DNA from: Acidobacteriota bacterium
GTDB lineage: Bacteria; Acidobacteriota; UBA6911; RPQK01; JAJDTT01
NCBI GenBank assembly: GCA_028874215.1
Contig: JAPPLF010000042.1
Span: 82,146 to 146,145, forward strand
Direction of reading: 5' to 3'
Length of the DNA: 64,000 nt
This document shows positions 62,286 to 64,000 of this stretch, in pieces. The notes below the pieces were generated by a model. That model was not told where the DNA came from. It saw nothing but the letters and a program-made list of their open reading frames with translations, and ran no database searches. Position numbers and translations under genes: made by a program. Numbering within the stretch: the first letter of the stretch is position 1; every line of letters begins with the position of its first letter.

Positions 62286-63842
62286 ATGACAACCAATCGT
62301 CGCACCTTTTTGAATCGGATCCCCTGGATAACGGCCGCCGCCATGCAACCGGTCGCGCTTGCCCGCGCGGGCCCGAAGAGCACCGATGAACCCGTTTCCA
62401 TAGGGTCGCGCCGCGAGTTGTTCCTGGACGACTTCATGATCGAGCAACTCTCAGGTAAAGCCCGGCTTCGGCTTCATCATCCGGCCTTTCGCGAGGTCGT
62501 GATCGAACATGATGCCCCTTGGGAAGGAAACGCCAGCGGATCCCACACCGTACTCCGGGATGGCGACGGCTACCGCATGTACTATCGCGGTTGGAACTTC
62601 AAGACCCTCCCGGGAAAACTCGTATTCGACGGCACGCCGGTCACCTGTCTTGCCCGGAGCCGGGATGGAATTCACTGGGTCAAGCCCGACCTCGGCATCG
62701 TCGAATACCAGGGATCGAAACAGAACAACATCATTCTGGATGGAATCGGCACCCATAATTTCATGCCGGTGATCGACGAGAACCCGGCCTGCCCCAGGGA
62801 GGAACGGTACAAGGCATTGGCCGGCATCAAGCGAGAGGGCGGACTGTTCGCCTACAAATCCCCGGACGGCGTCCACTGGTCCTTGATGCAGGAAAAACCG
62901 GTGATCACCAACGGCGCGTTCGATTCCGCCAACCTTGCCTTCTGGGATCCCACCATCGGCCGGTACCGTGCCTACTGGCGAACCTTCACCGGCGGCGTCA
63001 CCGAAAAGGACAATTGGAAGCCGGCCGGCTTCCGGGCCATTCGTACCGCTACTTCCGGGAATTTCCTTGACTGGGACAACCATGCCGATTTGACCTATTT
63101 CGATTCTCCCGAAGAGCACTTGTATATAAACAACGTGGCGCCCTACTATCGGGCGCCCCACATCCTGGTGGGAACGCCGCAGCGATATATCGAACGAGGT
63201 TGGTCCGCTTCGATGAGAGCTCTTCCGGACCTGGAGAAACGGGAATTGAGAGCCAGCTCGCATCTACGCTATGGGACGGCTTTGACCGAAACCCTGATCA
63301 TGGCAAGCCGTGATGGTGTGAAGTTCAAGCGCTGGAATGAAGGTTTCATTCGACCGGGCATACAACGTGACGATTCGTGGTATTACGCTCACCAGACAGT
63401 GGCCTGGCAGATGCTGGAAACCAAAGCGGCCCGGGCCGGAGCCCCCAATGAACTGTCTTTTTATGCCTCCTCGGGTTATTGGCACGGCAAGGGTGGAAAG
63501 ATGAGCCGCTACACCCTGCGCCTGGATGGATTCGTCTCAGCCTCGGCGCCGATGCGAGGCGGCGAGTTGCTGACCCGGGTCTTGAAGTTCGAAGGAAGCA
63601 AGCTGAGGCTGAACTTCGCCACCTCGGCGGCGGGCACACTCAAAGTTGAAATGCAGGACGCCGAGGGCCGTCCGATCCCCGGCTACTCGTTGCCGGAAGC
63701 GGATGAGACCTTCGGGAATGAGATCGACCGAACGGTTTCCTGGAACGGTTCCACGGACGTGAGCAGGATTGCGGGTCAGGCGATTCGCTTGCGCTTTATC
63801 CTGCAAGACGCCGATCTGTATGCGTTTCAGTTCGGGGAATGA
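62286..63842 (+). CDS. Exported beta-propeller protein
   Basis: The ATG at 62286 opens a Tat-like leader (NRRTFLNRIPW) and a 518-residue protein. The mature start SRRELFLDDFMIEQL matches the LFVDDHLI signature at 52417. Propeller strands are ARSRDGIHWVKPDLGIVEYQ, KSPDGVHWSLMQ and ASRDGVKFKRW. The C-terminal sandwich reads TLKVEMQDAEGRPIPGYS and ends DLYAFQF. A weak hairpin terminator follows about 30 bases after the stop. The protein is the closest partner of the divergent 908-residue gene product. Confidence 0.76.
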   Translation: MTTNRRTFLNRIPWITAAAMQPVALARAGPKSTDEPVSIGSRRELFLDDFMIEQLSGKARLRLHHPAFREVVIEHDAPWEGNASGSHTVLRDGDGYRMYYRGWNFKTLPGKLVFDGTPVTCLARSRDGIHWVKPDLGIVEYQGSKQNNIILDGIGTHNFMPVIDENPACPREERYKALAGIKREGGLFAYKSPDGVHWSLMQEKPVITNGAFDSANLAFWDPTIGRYRAYWRTFTGGVTEKDNWKPAGFRAIRTATSGNFLDWDNHADLTYFDSPEEHLYINNVAPYYRAPHILVGTPQRYIERGWSASMRALPDLEKRELRASSHLRYGTALTETLIMASRDGVKFKRWNEGFIRPGIQRDDSWYYAHQTVAWQMLETKAARAGAPNELSFYASSGYWHGKGGKMSRYTLRLDGFVSASAPMRGGELLTRVLKFEGSKLRLNFATSAAGTLKVEMQDAEGRPIPGYSLPEADETFGNEIDRTVSWNGSTDVSRIAGQAIRLRFILQDADLYAFQFGE

Positions 63843-64000
63843 GTTTCGGAGCCAACGCCGATCTCATCCCTTGAGTCTGGTGACTCATTTTTGCCCCTGA
63901 CCGGAACTCCTGCCGCGGCTGCTGTCGCCGGCTGGTTGGTGCTTCCTTCCTCCACCACGACGATCTGCCGGGGTTGAAGCTCTCGCAGATGATCTCGGAT
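63827..64000 (-). CDS. Possible partial gene running off the right edge
   Basis: The minus strand is open from the window end to a TGA at 63829-63827, giving 57 codons (beginning IRDHLRELQPRQIVVVEEG). It overlaps the propeller gene end and a candidate terminator, and the last part is low in recognisable content. It may be the end of a gene beyond the window or chance. I do not recognise it. Confidence 0.2.
   Translation of the reverse strand: MRDHLRELQPRQIVVVEEGSTNQPATAAAAGVPVRGKNESPDSRDEIGVGSETHSPN
63872..63892 (+). terminator. Weak Rho-independent terminator
   Basis: TGAGTC and GACTCA pair around TGGT and are followed by TTTTT, 30 bases after the stop of the propeller gene. The six-base stem is short, so strength is uncertain. 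Confidence 0.55.

Noticed and set aside
1-64000. tRNA, rRNA and CRISPR arrays
   Set aside because: I looked for T-loop consensus, rRNA-like conserved stretches and regularly spaced repeats and found none; only short direct repeats in promoters were seen.

Overview
The window looks like one stretch of an uncultured Acidobacteriota chromosome, probably a metagenome-assembled contig. The phylum call is an inference. It rests on a GWxTD-domain protein, an Oar-like TonB-dependent receptor with a carboxypeptidase-regulatory domain, two pairs of Planctomycete-type cytochrome c/DUF1549/DUF1553 plus DUF1501 genes, and a high-GC, CGG/GGA-rich codon style. The first ~127 bases are almost pure G/C runs and look like an assembly or sequencing artefact. 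I saw no rRNA, tRNA, CRISPR array, transposase or integrase gene.

Layout. 0.1-6.4 kb: a five-heme cytochrome, a PSCyt/DUF1549/DUF1553 plus DUF1501 pair, then a small secreted protein followed by a 35-residue minigene that copies its C-terminus. 6.5-15.6 kb (minus): an ABC exporter and a MacA/MacB-like tripartite efflux set, preceded by an overlapping pair of a lipoprotein sulfatase and a Tat-exported, glycoside-hydrolase-like protein. 15.7-16.6 kb: a secreted CAP protein. 16.7-20.2 kb: a lower-GC island with two overlapping genes for P-loop ATPases (the second with TPR-like repeats), driven by a promoter embedded in tandem palindromes. This is the best candidate for an undescribed system. 20.3-24.3 kb: a second DUF1501 + DUF1549/DUF1553 pair. 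24.5-29.2 kb: a divergent formate-tetrahydrofolate ligase, an SDR, a cupin and a secreted beta-propeller lipoprotein. 29.2-36.6 kb: a TonB-dependent receptor, a maleate-isomerase-like enzyme, an enolase-superfamily enzyme and a PQQ quinoprotein.

36.8-40.4 kb: two tandem NCS2 (UraA-like) permeases, each with an extra C-terminal soluble domain that resembles a degenerate GHKL/anti-sigma module. 40.4-46.1 kb: a region of different base and codon use carrying a RES/Xre toxin-antitoxin module with three 9-bp repeats upstream, and an iron(III) ABC transporter with a clear Fur box. 46.1-47.8 kb: an ankyrin-repeat lipoprotein with a good terminator. 47.8-52.2 kb (minus): a catabolic cluster of an MFS carrier, an Asp/Glu-racemase-like enzyme, an M24 creatinase/ectoine-hydrolase-like enzyme and a PTER-like phosphotriesterase homologue. 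52.4-63.8 kb: four more secreted beta-propeller proteins, plus a lipoprotein propeller with a LamG domain in place of the shared tail, a MOSC protein, an enolase-superfamily pseudogene remnant and the GWxTD protein.

Taken together, the window suggests a heterotroph that exports many putative glycan-active proteins (propellers, a sulfatase, DUF1501/DUF1549 pairs), imports the products through an Oar-like receptor and MFS/NCS2 carriers, and processes small carboxylic or N-acyl compounds. Mobile modules (toxin-antitoxin, ATPase pair) are interspersed.
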